Assembly (NCBI RefSeq): GCF_013375155.1
Contig: NZ_JABXOF010000007.1
Span: forward strand, 124,001 to 188,000
Length of the DNA: 64,000 nt
Direction: 5' to 3'
Origin: Serratia ureilytica
GTDB taxonomy: Bacteria > Pseudomonadota > Gammaproteobacteria > Enterobacterales > Enterobacteriaceae
Below, piece after piece: positions 38,370 through 47,387 of the stretch. The notes under the pieces are model-generated. The model did not search any database. It was not told where the DNA came from and saw only the letters and a program-made list of their open reading frames with translations. The number at the start of each line of letters is the position of its first letter. The stretch's first letter is position 1. Both the position numbers and the translations under genes were made by a program.

Positions 38370-38492
38370 TGCATCCTTCCCGATCGCCACAAAAACTGAC
38401 CAACTCGCTATAAACTGCCGCCCGGATCCGTTAGAATTAGCGGTTCCAATGGCATTCCGCCATCGACGACATCAACGTAAAAGAACGAAACC

Positions 38493-39591
38493 ATGTTTGA
38501 AATTAACCCGGTAAAAAACCGAATTCAGGACCTGTCCGAGCGGACTGCGGTTCTTAGGGGGTATCTTTGACTATGATGCCAAGAAGGAACGCCTAGAAGA
38601 AGTCAACGCCGAGCTGGAACAGCCGGACGTTTGGAACGAGCCGGAGCGCGCACAGGCGCTCGGTAAAGAGCGCGCCGCGCTGGAAGCCATCGTTGAAACC
38701 ATCGATCAGCTGGAGCAGGGCGGCGAAGACGTCGGCGGGCTGCTGGAACTGGCTGTGGAAGCCGACGATGAAGAAACCTTCAACGAAGCGGTCGCCGAGC
38801 TGGATCAACTGATGAGCAAGCTGGATCAGTTGGAATTCCGCCGCATGTTCTCCGGCGAATACGACAGCGCCGACTGCTACCTGGATATCCAGGCCGGTTC
38901 CGGCGGCACCGAAGCGCAAGACTGGGCCAGCATGCTGCTGCGCATGTACCTGCGCTGGGCCGAAGCCAAGGGCTTCAAGACCGAAGTGATCGAAGAGTCC
39001 GACGGCGACGTCGCGGGCCTGAAGTCTGCCACCATCAAGATCATCGGCGACTACGCGTTCGGCTGGTTGCGCACTGAAACCGGCGTGCATCGCCTGGTGC
39101 GCAAGAGCCCGTTCGACTCCGGCGGCCGTCGCCATACCTCGTTCAGCTCGGTGTTCATCTACCCGGAAGTCGACGACGATATCGATATCGAAATCAACCC
39201 GGCGGATCTGCGTATCGACGTGTACCGCGCCTCCGGTGCGGGCGGTCAGCACGTCAACAAAACCGAATCCGCCGTACGTATTACTCACCTGCCAACCAAC
39301 ATCGTGGTGCAGTGCCAGAACGACCGTTCTCAGCATAAGAACAAGGATCAAGCGTTTAAACAGCTGCGAGCCAAGCTGTACGAGTTTGAGATGCAAAAGA
39401 AAAATGCTGATAAGCAGACGATGGAAGACAACAAGTCCGACATCGGCTGGGGCAGCCAAATCCGTTCTTACGTGCTGGATGACTCCCGCATCAAGGATTT
39501 GCGCACCAACGTCGAAACGCGTAACACGCAGGCCGTACTGGATGGCGACCTGGATAAATTCATTGAGGCAAGTTTGAAAGCCGGGTTATGA
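38493..39591 (+). CDS. prfB: Peptide chain release factor 2 (with programmed +1 frameshift)
   Basis: RF2 recognises UAA and UGA and releases the finished peptide. The frame starts at ATG 38493 ([14 protein letters not shown]), meets TGA at 38568-38570 as codon 26, and continues in the +1 frame from GAC at 38569, giving 365 residues as in E. coli. The codon-recognition tripeptide SPF lies in RKSPFDSGG and the catalytic GGQ in GAGGQHVN. The in-frame stop is the autoregulatory site of the family, not a mutation: shortage of RF2 allows the shift. It is followed nine bases later by lysS. Confidence 0.97.
38554..38571 (+). promoter_or_regulatory. RF2 programmed frameshift signal
   Basis: TTAGGGGGTATCTTTGAC combines an internal Shine-Dalgarno-like AGGGGG, a three-base spacer, the slippery CTT codon and the UGA stop followed by C. 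It is the same as the E. coli element. Ribosomes shift from CTT to TTT and read GAC as Asp. Confidence 0.96.
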
Positions 39592-39600
39592 GGAATAGAA

Positions 39601-41118
39601 ATGTCTGAACAACAAGTACAGGGCGCCGATCAGGCGCTGGATCTCAATAACGAACTGCAGTCCCGTCGCGAGAAACTGGCCGGCCTGCGTGAGAACGGCA
39701 TTGCGTTCCCGAACGACTTCCGTCGCGACTCCACCTCCGACAAACTGCACGCCGCGTACGGCGATAAAGACAACGAAGAGCTGGAAGCGCTGGGCGTAGA
39801 AGTGACCGTCGCCGGCCGCATGATGACCCGCCGCATTATGGGCAAGGCATCCTTCGTTACGCTGCAGGACGTGGGCGGCCGCATTCAGCTGTACGTCGCG
39901 CGCGACGATCTGGCTGAAGGCGTGTACAACGAGCAGTTCAAGAAGTGGGACCTGGGCGATATCCTCGGCGCGCGCGGCAAGCTGTTCAAAACTAAGACCG
40001 GCGAACTGTCGATCCACTGCACCGAACTGCGTCTGCTGACCAAAGCGCTGCGTCCGCTGCCGGACAAATTCCACGGCCTGGCGGATCAGGAAACCCGTTA
40101 CCGCCAGCGTTACCTGGATCTGATCGCCAACGAAGAATCGCGCAACACCTTCAAGGTGCGTTCTCAGGTGATGTCAGCTATCCGTAACTTCATGGTGGAA
40201 CGCGGCTTCATGGAAGTCGAAACCCCGATGATGCAGGTGATCCCGGGCGGCGCGTCGGCGCGTCCGTTCATCACCCACCACAATGCGCTGGATATCGACA
40301 TGTACCTGCGCATCGCGCCGGAACTGTATCTGAAGCGTCTGGTGGTCGGCGGCTTTGAGCGCGTGTTCGAAATCAACCGCAACTTCCGTAACGAAGGCGT
40401 TTCTCCGCGTCACAACCCAGAGTTCACCATGATGGAACTCTACATGGCTTACGCGGATTACAAAGACCTGATCGAGCTGACCGAGACGCTGTTCCGCACC
40501 CTGACCGAGAAAGTGCTGGGCACCTCTCAGGTGCAGTACGGCGACGAAGTGTTCGACTTCGGCAAGCCGTTCGAGAAGCTGACCATGACCGAGGCGATCA
40601 AGAAATACCGTCCGGAAACCGATCTGGCTGACCTGGCCGACATGGGCAAAGCGGTGGCCATCGCGGAATCCATCGGCATCAAGGTTGAGAAGAGCTGGGG
40701 CCTGGGCCGCGTCGTGACCGAGATCTTCGAAGAAGTGGCGGAAAGCCATCTGATTCAGCCGACCTTCATCACCGAGTACCCGGCTGAAGTGTCGCCGCTG
40801 GCGCGCCGCAACGACGTGAACCCGGAAATCACCGACCGCTTCGAGTTCTTCATCGGCGGCCGTGAAATCGGCAACGGCTTCTCCGAGCTGAACGACGCCG
40901 AAGACCAGGCGCAGCGCTTTGCCGATCAGGTGAACGCCAAAGACGCCGGCGACGACGAAGCGATGTTCTACGACGAAGACTACGTCACCGCGCTGGAGCA
41001 CGGCCTGCCGCCGACCGCCGGTCTGGGCATCGGCATCGACCGCATGGTGATGCTGTTCACCAACAGCCACACCATCCGCGACGTGATTCTGTTCCCGGCG
41101 ATGCGCCCGCAGAAATAA
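39601..41118 (+). CDS. lysS: Lysyl-tRNA synthetase, class II
   Basis: LysRS charges tRNA-Lys. The 505-residue protein has an N-terminal OB-fold anticodon-binding domain ([21 protein letters not shown]) and a class II catalytic domain with motif 1 ([21 protein letters not shown]), motif 2 ([20 protein letters not shown]) and motif 3 ([13 protein letters not shown]). The prfB-lysS order and short spacing match E. coli, where they form one operon. A rho-independent terminator follows. Confidence 0.98.
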   Translation: MSEQQVQGADQALDLNNELQSRREKLAGLRENGIAFPNDFRRDSTSDKLHAAYGDKDNEELEALGVEVTVAGRMMTRRIMGKASFVTLQDVGGRIQLYVARDDLAEGVYNEQFKKWDLGDILGARGKLFKTKTGELSIHCTELRLLTKALRPLPDKFHGLADQETRYRQRYLDLIANEESRNTFKVRSQVMSAIRNFMVERGFMEVETPMMQVIPGGASARPFITHHNALDIDMYLRIAPELYLKRLVVGGFERVFEINRNFRNEGVSPRHNPEFTMMELYMAYADYKDLIELTETLFRTLTEKVLGTSQVQYGDEVFDFGKPFEKLTMTEAIKKYRPETDLADLADMGKAVAIAESIGIKVEKSWGLGRVVTEIFEEVAESHLIQPTFITEYPAEVSPLARRNDVNPEITDRFEFFIGGREIGNGFSELNDAEDQAQRFADQVNAKDAGDDEAMFYDEDYVTALEHGLPPTAGLGIGIDRMVMLFTNSHTIRDVILFPAMRPQK

Positions 41119-41135
41119 TCGCGTTTAGCGTGCAA

Positions 41136-41168
41136 CAACCGGTGCGGGCAACTGCGCCGGTTTTTTTT
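41136..41168 (+). terminator. Rho-independent terminator of prfB-lysS
   Basis: AACCGGTGC pairs with GCGCCGGTT (one G-T pair) across an eight-base loop and is followed by a run of eight T. Confidence 0.9.
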
Positions 41169-41220
41169 CGTCTGCAGGACTTAACCGCTTAAAACATCGA
41201 CAGTTACGCGCCATCTCCGC

Positions 41221-41248
41221 TTGCCCGCCGCCGATAACCGGTTATAAT
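41221..41248 (+). promoter_or_regulatory. Promoter of the tRNA-Gly gene
   Basis: A perfect -10 box TATAAT at 41243-41248 is preceded, after 16 bases, by TTGCCC at 41221-41226. The G+C-rich discriminator after the -10 box (GCCTGTCGC) is typical of stable RNA promoters under stringent control. Confidence 0.75.
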
Positions 41249-41265
41249 GCCTGTCGCACACCGAT

Positions 41266-41339
41266 GCGGGTGTAGTTCAATGGTAGAACGGCAGCTTCCC
41301 AAGCTGCATACGAGGGTTCGATTCCCTTCACCCGCTCCA
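41266..41339 (+). tRNA. glyU: tRNA-Gly (anticodon CCC)
   Basis: The 74-base gene starts GCGGGTGTAGTTCAATGG and ends CACCCGCTCCA with CCA encoded. The acceptor stem GCGGGTG/CACCCGC is perfect. Anticodon stem GCAGC/GCTGC encloses TTCCCAA, giving anticodon CCC at 41298-41300, which reads GGG. The T arm is GAGGGTTCGATTCCCTT. It resembles E. coli glyU. No integrase or duplicated 3' end is seen beside it. Confidence 0.97.
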
Positions 41340-41469
41340 GTACCCCCTCATAAAAGCATCCTGATTCTCCAAAACGTTACCCCAACCCAATCCTTTGCAC
41401 ATGTAAGCATTATTTCTGGTCGCCCGCCATCCCACCCGCATCATCAGCGCCGCAGGGAGGAAGGCAGGG

Positions 41470-41498
41470 CAAAAAAATGCCGCCCCTGGGGACGGCAT
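41470..41498 (-). terminator. Rho-independent terminator of the BCCT transporter gene
   Basis: Read on the minus strand, ATGCCG (41498-41493) and CGGCAT (41482-41477) enclose a G/C-rich inner stem and are followed by a run of seven T (41477-41471). It lies just after the transporter stop codon. Confidence 0.88.
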
Positions 41499-41506
41499 GT
41501 CGGCAT

Positions 41507-43504
41507 TCAGCGCACCAGATGCAAGAAATGCAGATGCTTTTCGTACTGGTCGAGAATATCGTTGATCAACTGCTCCTGATTCCAGCCCATGACATCGTAG
41601 TTCTGGCCGCCTTCTTTCAGGTAGATCTCCGCGCGATAATATTTGTGCTGCTCGGCTTGCTGTTCATCATTATCCAGCCCGGCCAGGGCGAAGGTCGGCG
41701 AGCTGTAGCCGCGCAGTCTGACTTCATAGATAAAGTTAAGCTCATCGCCTAAATCAACCTCGAAACGAATGCGATCTTCCGCGCCGGTGTTGATACTGCT
41801 GAGCGTGCCTTGCTTACTCAGCTCCTCCTGCACCAGCGTCATGGCCGACTGGATGACTTCGTCCATAAAGCGCTTAACCAGCGAGCGCTTTGGCAGATAA
41901 GCGATATTACGCAGCCTGCGCTGCCAGGGGATAGGATTGCGGGCGGCGGTAGGGGCGATGGTGGCCATATTCTGGCTGTCGCGCTTGGTCAGATCGCGAC
42001 GCAGCGCCTTAAGCAAACCGTAAATGGATATCAGCAAGATGGCCGAGAAAGGCAGCGCGCTGGCGATGGTGACGGTTTGCAGCGCGCTGAGCCCCCCGGC
42101 GATCAGCAAGGCGATGGCGACGATGCCCATCAGCGACGCCCAGAAAATGCGTTGCCATACCGGCGTGTTGCTGGAGCCGCCCGAAGCCAGCGTATCCACG
42201 ACCATGGCGCCGGAGTCGGCGGACGTGACAAAAAAGACGATAACCATCGCCATGGCGATAAACGAAAGCACGCTGGAGAATGGGAAATGCTCCAGGAAGT
42301 TAAACAACGCCAAGGCCACGTCTTGTTGTACCGTAGCGGCGAGATCTGTCGCGCCCTTTTCCATGATGAGGTAAATGGCGCTGTTGCCGAACACGGTCAT
42401 CCACATGAGGGTGAAGCCGGCCGGGACGAACAGCACGCCCGTGACAAATTCGCGGATGGTTCGGCCGCGGGAAACCCGTGCGATGAACATCCCGACGAAA
42501 GGCGACCAGGAGAGCCACCACCCCCAGTAGAGCAGCGTCCATCCGCCTAGCCAGTTGCTGGATTTGGGTTCATAGGCATACAGGTTGAAGGTTTTGCTGA
42601 CCAGCTCGGACAGATAGCCGCCGGTATTTTCCACAAAGGATTTCAACAGCAAAACGGTTGGCCCCAACAGCAAGACCAAGGCCAGGAGCAACAGCGCCAG
42701 GCTGAGGTTCAGCTCCGACAGAAAGCGTATGCCCTTCTCCAGCCCGGAAACCACGGAAATGGTGGCCAGCCCGGTAATCACCACGATTAATATCACCTGA
42801 ACGGTTTCGTTGATTGGCACGCCAAACAGGTGGTTAAGCCCGGCGTTGACCTGCAATACGCCATAACCCAGCGAGGTCGCGACCCCGAATACGGTGCCGA
42901 TGACGGCGAAGATATCGACGGCGTGGCCGATAGGGCCATAAATGCGATCGCCGATGATCGGATAAAGCGCGGAGCGCAGGGTCAACGGCAGGCCATGCCG
43001 ATAGCTGAAGAAGGCCAGAATCAACGCCACGATGGCGTAGATTGCCCAGGCATGCAGCCCCCAGTGGAAAAAGGTCAGGCGCATGGCTTGTTTGGCCGCC
43101 TCGATGCTCTCGGGCGTGCCGACCGGCGGCGAGAGATAGTGCATAACCGGTTCCGCCACGCCGAAGAACATCAGACCAATGCCCATCCCCGCCGAAAACA
43201 GCATGGCAAACCAGGAGTGGTAGCGAAAATCGGGTTGCGCATGATCGGGGCCAAGTTTGATGTCGCCGTAACGAGAAAGCCCCAGAAACGTCACGCTGAG
43301 CAATATGAGCGCCACGGCCAAAATATAAAACCAACTGGCGTTGGTGAAGATTTGTTGCTGCAGAAGCTTGAAGTTTTTGTCAGCGACGTCGGGGAAAAAG
43401 GCGGCGAAGGCGACCAGAAGAAAAATGAGGACTGCAGAGGTGAAGAATACCGCTTTGTTGATATGGCTTTGCGGCTTATTTAAGGAGGTGTCTTTCTCAC
43501 TCAT
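41507..43504 (-). CDS. BCCT-family choline/betaine/carnitine transporter with C-terminal domain
   Basis: A 665-residue inner-membrane transporter with 12 predicted helices and a long cytosolic C-terminal tail of about 150 residues (from about LKALRRDLTKRD), the organisation of E. coli BetT. Family blocks include FSAGMGIGLMFFGVAEPVMHYLSPP, HWGLHAWAIYAIVALILAF and the tryptophan-rich LYWGWWLSWSPFVGMFIARVSRGRTI. BetT-type members take up choline with protons, the tail modulating activity with osmolarity. ATG at 43504 (MSEKDTSL) is chosen; the frame is open 72 bases upstream without a better site. It stands alone, without betA/betB. A second BCCT gene is at 51826. Confidence 0.9.
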   Translation of the reverse strand: MSEKDTSLNKPQSHINKAVFFTSAVLIFLLVAFAAFFPDVADKNFKLLQQQIFTNASWFYILAVALILLSVTFLGLSRYGDIKLGPDHAQPDFRYHSWFAMLFSAGMGIGLMFFGVAEPVMHYLSPPVGTPESIEAAKQAMRLTFFHWGLHAWAIYAIVALILAFFSYRHGLPLTLRSALYPIIGDRIYGPIGHAVDIFAVIGTVFGVATSLGYGVLQVNAGLNHLFGVPINETVQVILIVVITGLATISVVSGLEKGIRFLSELNLSLALLLLALVLLLGPTVLLLKSFVENTGGYLSELVSKTFNLYAYEPKSSNWLGGWTLLYWGWWLSWSPFVGMFIARVSRGRTIREFVTGVLFVPAGFTLMWMTVFGNSAIYLIMEKGATDLAATVQQDVALALFNFLEHFPFSSVLSFIAMAMVIVFFVTSADSGAMVVDTLASGGSSNTPVWQRIFWASLMGIVAIALLIAGGLSALQTVTIASALPFSAILLISIYGLLKALRRDLTKRDSQNMATIAPTAARNPIPWQRRLRNIAYLPKRSLVKRFMDEVIQSAMTLVQEELSKQGTLSSINTGAEDRIRFEVDLGDELNFIYEVRLRGYSSPTFALAGLDNDEQQAEQHKYYRAEIYLKEGGQNYDVMGWNQEQLINDILDQYEKHLHFLHLVR

Positions 43505-43605
43505 AAATTGATTTATTCCATTTGTTTGATTATCGCCCTGAATGGAGGAAAGGTGGTGACTGTAATATCGTAGCAAAATAGTCGGGCTGGCGCAGGAGGC
43601 CGACG

Positions 43606-43651
43606 CCGCTCTATAGAGCGGAATTACCGCTGTCTCTGTGCGGTAATTCCG
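43606..43651. repeat. Adjacent palindrome and inverted repeat between BCCT gene and lipoprotein gene
   Basis: CCGCTCTATAGAGCGG (43606-43621) is a perfect 16-bp palindrome. It shares its right end with a perfect 12-bp inverted repeat, CGGAATTACCGC (43619-43630) and GCGGTAATTCCG (43640-43651). The block is about 100 bp upstream of the transporter start and 18 bp past the lipoprotein stop, so it may be an operator or a terminator without T run. Confidence 0.55.
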
Positions 43652-43668
43652 AATAATTCACGTTGCCG

Positions 43669-44016
43669 TTAGTTAAATAAAAAGGCCAATAACCCCGTCA
43701 CCTTATTCTTATTTTCCCATCCCTCCAATTTCATGCAGGCATTAACGTGTTCTTTTCTGCGCATTTCATTACGGTCCGAAGGAAAAACGACGCCGTGAGT
43801 ATTGGGGATATCCGCACCGTTGATATTCATGGAGGAGAATACAGGCGAGCGGGTGTCTAAAGACAGGCTCACGGGATAGCGTTGTTCGGCTTCTTGTCGG
43901 CAGCTTGCTCTGGCGGCTTCAAGGGGTGTCGGAGCCGCCGTTTGCGCTTCCCACTTTTCCGGCGTAGCGCAGGAAGACATCATCAACGCGGCGGTGATAA
44001 CGGCATATTTTCTCAA
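43669..44016 (-). CDS. Putative lipoprotein, unknown function
   Basis: A 115-residue protein with a short lipoprotein signal peptide MRKYAVITAALMMSSC; the lipobox cysteine is Cys16. The mature part is polar, with two further cysteines (ARASCRQEA and HVNACMKLEGW), and ends in a hydrophobic TGLLAFLFN. The start is TTG at 44016, with AAGGGA about ten bases upstream. I do not recognise the family. It is probably anchored in the outer membrane because Ala follows Cys1 region residues rather than Asp, but that is inference. It is transcribed alone on the minus strand. Confidence 0.75.
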   Translation of the reverse strand: MRKYAVITAALMMSSCATPEKWEAQTAAPTPLEAARASCRQEAEQRYPVSLSLDTRSPVFSSMNINGADIPNTHGVVFPSDRNEMRRKEHVNACMKLEGWENKNKVTGLLAFLFN

Positions 44017-44165
44017 CGTTAAAATCCCTTTTCAAAAAAATCCCGCCTATTCTACCCAACCCCTCAAACAGGGGCAGCGTTATTCACGTTTAACGCCTCC
44101 GGCGAGACGCACGGCTATTCATGCGGTGTGGCCCGCCGGAAAACCGGGCAGGCCGTTATGGCGCA

Positions 44166-45398
44166 TTAACCGAGGGTCTCCTTGGCGAGTATTTCAAACA
44201 GCGTATCGATCTCATCAAGGGTGTTGTAGTGCATCATGCCGATGCGCAGCACGCCGCCGTCCTGCAGCCCCAGTTGCTGAATCAGGCCCAGCGCATAGAA
44301 ATGTCCGCTGCCGGCGCAGATGTTGTGGTGCCCCAGCCGTCGGGCGATCGCGTCGGGCGCCTGGCCGCTGAAGGTCAGGGCGAAGGTCGGCGTGCGGCGT
44401 GCGCTGTCCGCCTGCGGATTGCCGTAGAGCCGCACGCCGTCGAGTTGCTGCAGCCGTTGCAAAAAGTGGCGGCACAGCGCCTCTTCATACCGGTGGTAGG
44501 CGGCGAAGCTCTCCTGCAAGCGCTGCCTTAACGGCGCGCCGGGCGTGCCCCACTGCGCCAAATACTCGATAGCGGCCGCGACGCCGGCCAGCGCTTCGAA
44601 GCTCTGCGTGCCGGTCTCGAAACGGCCGGGGCCGACGTCGGTGGCCGGTTCGACTTTGTACGGACGCAGGCGCTGCAGCCACTGCGGCGCGATGTAGGCC
44701 ATGCCGACGTGCGGGCCAAAGAATTTGTAGGCGGAGCACACCAGGAAGTCACATCCCAACGCCTGCACGTCGATCAGGTTATGCGGCGCGTAATGAACGG
44801 CGTCGACATACACCTGCGCGCCCACCCGATGCGCGGCTTCAACGATGGTTTTGATATCGACGATGCTGCCGGTGACGTTGGACGCGTAGCTGACCGCCAC
44901 CAGACGCGTGTTGGCGTTGATGCGCGCGCACACTTTTGCCGCGTCGAGAGAACAATCGGCGCTCTCCAGCGCTATCTGATGCACCACGGCGCCTTTGTCG
45001 GCGGCGGCCTGCTGCCAGCTGGAGACGTTGGCGTAGTGATCCAGCGCGGTGACGATGACCTCATCGCCGTCCCGCCAATCGCGACTGATGATGCGGCTGA
45101 GATGAAAGGTCAGCGTGGTCATGTTCATGCCGAAGACGATGTTGTCGGGCGACGGCGCATTTAACAAGGCGCGCACCGATTCGCGCGCCTGACTCATCAC
45201 CTCGCCGGTAACCCGGCTGGAGAAGTAGTGCCCGCCCAGGTTGGCGTTGTACTTCCCCAGGTAGTCGGTCATTTTTTCCAGCACGCCCTGGGAAACTTGC
45301 GCACCGCCGGGGCCGTCGAAAAAGATCGCCGGTTTGCCGTCGATCTGCCGGGACAGGGCGCTGAACTGGCGTCGGGCGAGCTCGGGGGTAAAGGTCAT
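44166..45398 (-). CDS. Cysteine-desulfurase-like PLP enzyme (class V aminotransferase fold)
   Basis: A 410-residue protein of the aminotransferase class V family, resembling the VC1184-type cysteine-desulfurase-like subfamily. The PLP lysine lies in VCSAYKFFGPHVG; the phosphate-binding region is ALDHYANVSSW and the Asp/His pair is in VDAVHYAPHN. A cysteine in HHNICAGSGHFYA sits where SufS has its active cysteine, so desulfurase or related lyase chemistry is possible. The start ATG overlaps the stop of the dioxygenase gene by four bases and follows GGAGAGAAAG, so the two proteins are made together. Not placed beside suf or isc genes, so it is unlikely to be a housekeeping desulfurase. Confidence 0.85.
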   Translation of the reverse strand: MTFTPELARRQFSALSRQIDGKPAIFFDGPGGAQVSQGVLEKMTDYLGKYNANLGGHYFSSRVTGEVMSQARESVRALLNAPSPDNIVFGMNMTTLTFHLSRIISRDWRDGDEVIVTALDHYANVSSWQQAAADKGAVVHQIALESADCSLDAAKVCARINANTRLVAVSYASNVTGSIVDIKTIVEAAHRVGAQVYVDAVHYAPHNLIDVQALGCDFLVCSAYKFFGPHVGMAYIAPQWLQRLRPYKVEPATDVGPGRFETGTQSFEALAGVAAAIEYLAQWGTPGAPLRQRLQESFAAYHRYEEALCRHFLQRLQQLDGVRLYGNPQADSARRTPTFALTFSGQAPDAIARRLGHHNICAGSGHFYALGLIQQLGLQDGGVLRIGMMHYNTLDEIDTLFEILAKETLG

Positions 45399-46039
45399 GC
45401 TTTCTCTCCCCGAGCGGTGAGGACGAAGAGATCCAGATAGCCTTCTTCATTCGGGCTTACGGTATTGATCGGCGTGGCGTTGTGCCACAGTTTACTGTCC
45501 GCCAACAGCACGGCTTCACCGTCGGCCAGCGCTTTTTTGAAGAAAGGATCGTGGCGGCTGTCGTCGTACAGCATGATTTCGCCGCCGACGATATTGTGGC
45601 GGTGAATGGCGATCATCGCGATATGGTCGAAACCGTCCTGGTGAATGCCTTCCGGCGCCACCAGCGTATCTTTTTGGATGGCGACCACGCGCATCTGGTG
45701 GATCTCTATCTCGGCGCCTTCCGGCAGTTCGTTATTTTCGGCAAACAGGTTACACATCTCCGCCATGCCGGCGCTCTGCAGCACGGCGCTGTCGATAGGC
45801 TCGAAGCGGCGCACCACGTTGCCCTGGAAATGGTTGATCTGATCCGACTGCATGAAGGTGCGCGGCCCCACTTCGGCGATGTTGGGGTTGAGGTATTTCA
45901 CGACGGAATAACGGCGCAGGCGATATTTGCCGTCGGCATGTTGCGTGTGGGGCAAGGAAGAAAATGAGGGCATCAGCTCTTGGGTGGCTTGCGGGCTTAG
46001 TACAGTCATACTTATTACGTTTTCGTGTTTCTGTAACAT
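45395..46039 (-). CDS. 2-oxoglutarate/Fe(II) dioxygenase (2OG-Fe_Oxy_2, amino-acid hydroxylase-like)
   Basis: A 214-residue dioxygenase of the family that includes bacterial L-isoleucine 4-hydroxylase. The iron ligands are visible as HQD in EGIHQDGFDHIAM and a distal His in DSKLWHNATPI; an arginine for 2-oxoglutarate is expected near the C-terminus. ATG at 46039 is chosen, with AGAGGTG upstream; the frame is open to 46231 but the extra part is unlike the family. Likely substrate is a free amino acid. The downstream, overlapping PLP enzyme may act on the hydroxylated product. I know of no described pathway with this exact pair. Confidence 0.85.
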   Translation of the reverse strand: MLQKHENVISMTVLSPQATQELMPSFSSLPHTQHADGKYRLRRYSVVKYLNPNIAEVGPRTFMQSDQINHFQGNVVRRFEPIDSAVLQSAGMAEMCNLFAENNELPEGAEIEIHQMRVVAIQKDTLVAPEGIHQDGFDHIAMIAIHRHNIVGGEIMLYDDSRHDPFFKKALADGEAVLLADSKLWHNATPINTVSPNEEGYLDLFVLTARGEKA

Positions 46040-46268
46040 AATCACCTCTAATAATAATAATTTCTGATGTTGTAGGGGGTAATTCGATTGAATTGTAGAC
46101 GACTCTATAACCAACGCAATGTGGGGTTGGCGAGGTGTGATGGCGGTCGTAAAGTGGGGAGAGCGCAAAAAGATAACGTGGCGAAAAGTCGGCTGATGCG
46201 GCGGTGAAACGGCGCGGCATCTTGCCCGCACCGGCAGGTATCAAGCGATGGGCGCGCGGCCCTCGTGT

Positions 46269-46607
46269 TCAGAATGTCTCGAAATAAAGCTCGCGCAACA
46301 GCCAGGAGATTTCGTTATTGGTGCGGTTCAGGACGTCTATTCTGTGAACCCCTATCGCTTCTGCGCGCAGGTCGAGCAGCAGGTTGCGAATCTGCCGGAA
46401 TAACGGGGTTTGCGGGTTGGGTTTGGCCAACTGCTGTCCACACAGTTTGATACCGGCGTCGCAGCCGGTGGCGATGTCCGTCAGGCAGCACGGGCAAGCG
46501 GTTTTTTGGCGCGCCATATTGCGGCATTGTTGCCCGATTACCTGGTTGAAGTGGCGTAATTGCAGGCAGACTTCCCGCGAGTTCAACGGTTTGGAATGGG
46601 TTGTCAT
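46269..46607 (-). CDS. Hypothetical cysteine-containing protein
   Basis: A 112-residue frame starting ATG at 46607 behind GGGAGC. It has cysteines at VCLQLRHF, QCRNMA, the cluster ACPCCLTD, GCDAG and LCGQQL, which could bind a metal. The rest is helical, with LFRQIRNLLLDLRAEAIGVHRIDVLNRTNNEISWLLRELYFE at the end. No signal peptide or membrane helix is seen. I do not recognise a family. The amino-acid composition and the ribosome site favour a real gene over the overlapping frames. It stands between the dioxygenase unit and hdeD on the same strand. Confidence 0.6.
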   Translation of the reverse strand: MTTHSKPLNSREVCLQLRHFNQVIGQQCRNMARQKTACPCCLTDIATGCDAGIKLCGQQLAKPNPQTPLFRQIRNLLLDLRAEAIGVHRIDVLNRTNNEISWLLRELYFETF

Positions 46608-46716
46608 CGGTTTCAGCTCCCTTGTCTTCGCCTATATTGGCACTTACCGATGAAGATAACCACGGACAAGCTGAGGGGGTATCGCCTTGTTTTGTTTGCA
46701 AATGGGGAGGGGATGG

Positions 46717-46737
46717 CGGCCCGCCGTCGGCGGGCCG
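46717..46737 (-). terminator. Hairpin after hdeD
   Basis: CGGCCCGCC (46717-46725) and GGCGGGCCG (46729-46737) pair perfectly around three bases, seven bases past the hdeD stop on the minus strand. No T run follows. Confidence 0.55.
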
Positions 46738-46743
46738 TTACGA

Positions 46744-47313
46744 TCAGGCGCGTTTAAACAGATTCGCCGCCTGGAACAGGGCAAAGGAACTGACCAGCAT
46801 CTCGATGCCGACGATCGCCGTCACCAGCGTCACCGACGCCGCAGGGCCTGAGCCGATCAGCATCCAGGCGATGATCAAATCGAGCACGCCGATGACGAAC
46901 TGCAGCCAGTTGCCCGGCAGGCCTCGGCGCATATAGCCTGCCGCCAGGCGCGCGATGCCGCCGAGCGCAAACAGCACGGCGAGGTAGACCGCCAGCGCCA
47001 GAATGCCCGCCAGCGGGCTGGTGATGAACACATAGCCGATAATCAGGTAGGCCACGCCCAGCAGAATGCCGCCGATCATCGGCCAGGTATTCTGCGCCCG
47101 GTTGGCTATCATGGCGATAATCAGCCCGGCGCCGCTCAACAGCAGCAGGATGCCCACTACGATGCTCAGCGCTGCGCCGGAGGCGAAAGGATTCACCAGG
47201 CACAGTATGCCGCCCGCCAGCAGCAGGAAGGCGATGATCAGCAGGGTGGTGCGTTGCTTTTTGAGCAGCTCTTCGCTCAGGAGGGGCAGATTATTGCGGT
47301 CGAGGTTCAACAT
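46744..47313 (-). CDS. hdeD: HdeD family acid-resistance membrane protein
   Basis: A 189-residue inner-membrane protein with six predicted helices arranged as three repeated hairpins of the DUF308/HdeD type (for example TTLLIIAFLLLAGGILCLVNPFASGAALSIVVGILLLLSGAGLII). In E. coli hdeD belongs to the acid fitness island; here hdeAB are absent from the neighbourhood. GGAGTACTGTC precedes the ATG. The gene is divergent from actS. The function in acid or other stress is inferred from the family. Confidence 0.87.
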   Translation of the reverse strand: MLNLDRNNLPLLSEELLKKQRTTLLIIAFLLLAGGILCLVNPFASGAALSIVVGILLLLSGAGLIIAMIANRAQNTWPMIGGILLGVAYLIIGYVFITSPLAGILALAVYLAVLFALGGIARLAAGYMRRGLPGNWLQFVIGVLDLIIAWMLIGSGPAASVTLVTAIVGIEMLVSSFALFQAANLFKRA

Positions 47314-47387
47314 GACAGTACTCCATTTCGTCGTTGGGTAATTAATCAGTCATCCTTACCTGTTTAGCATAGACCGTCTGGGGGTTT

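Noticed and set aside
38568-38570. Premature stop in prfB suggesting a pseudogene
   Set aside because: It is the conserved programmed +1 frameshift site with all required sequence elements.
41266-41700. tRNA-Gly as a phage or island attachment site
   Set aside because: No integrase gene and no repeated 3' tRNA end was seen in the downstream region; the following gene is an ordinary transporter.
43994-44371. Plus-strand frame over the lipoprotein and PLP enzyme gap
   Set aside because: Arg/Pro/Ala-rich out-of-frame reading; overlaps the better supported minus-strand genes.
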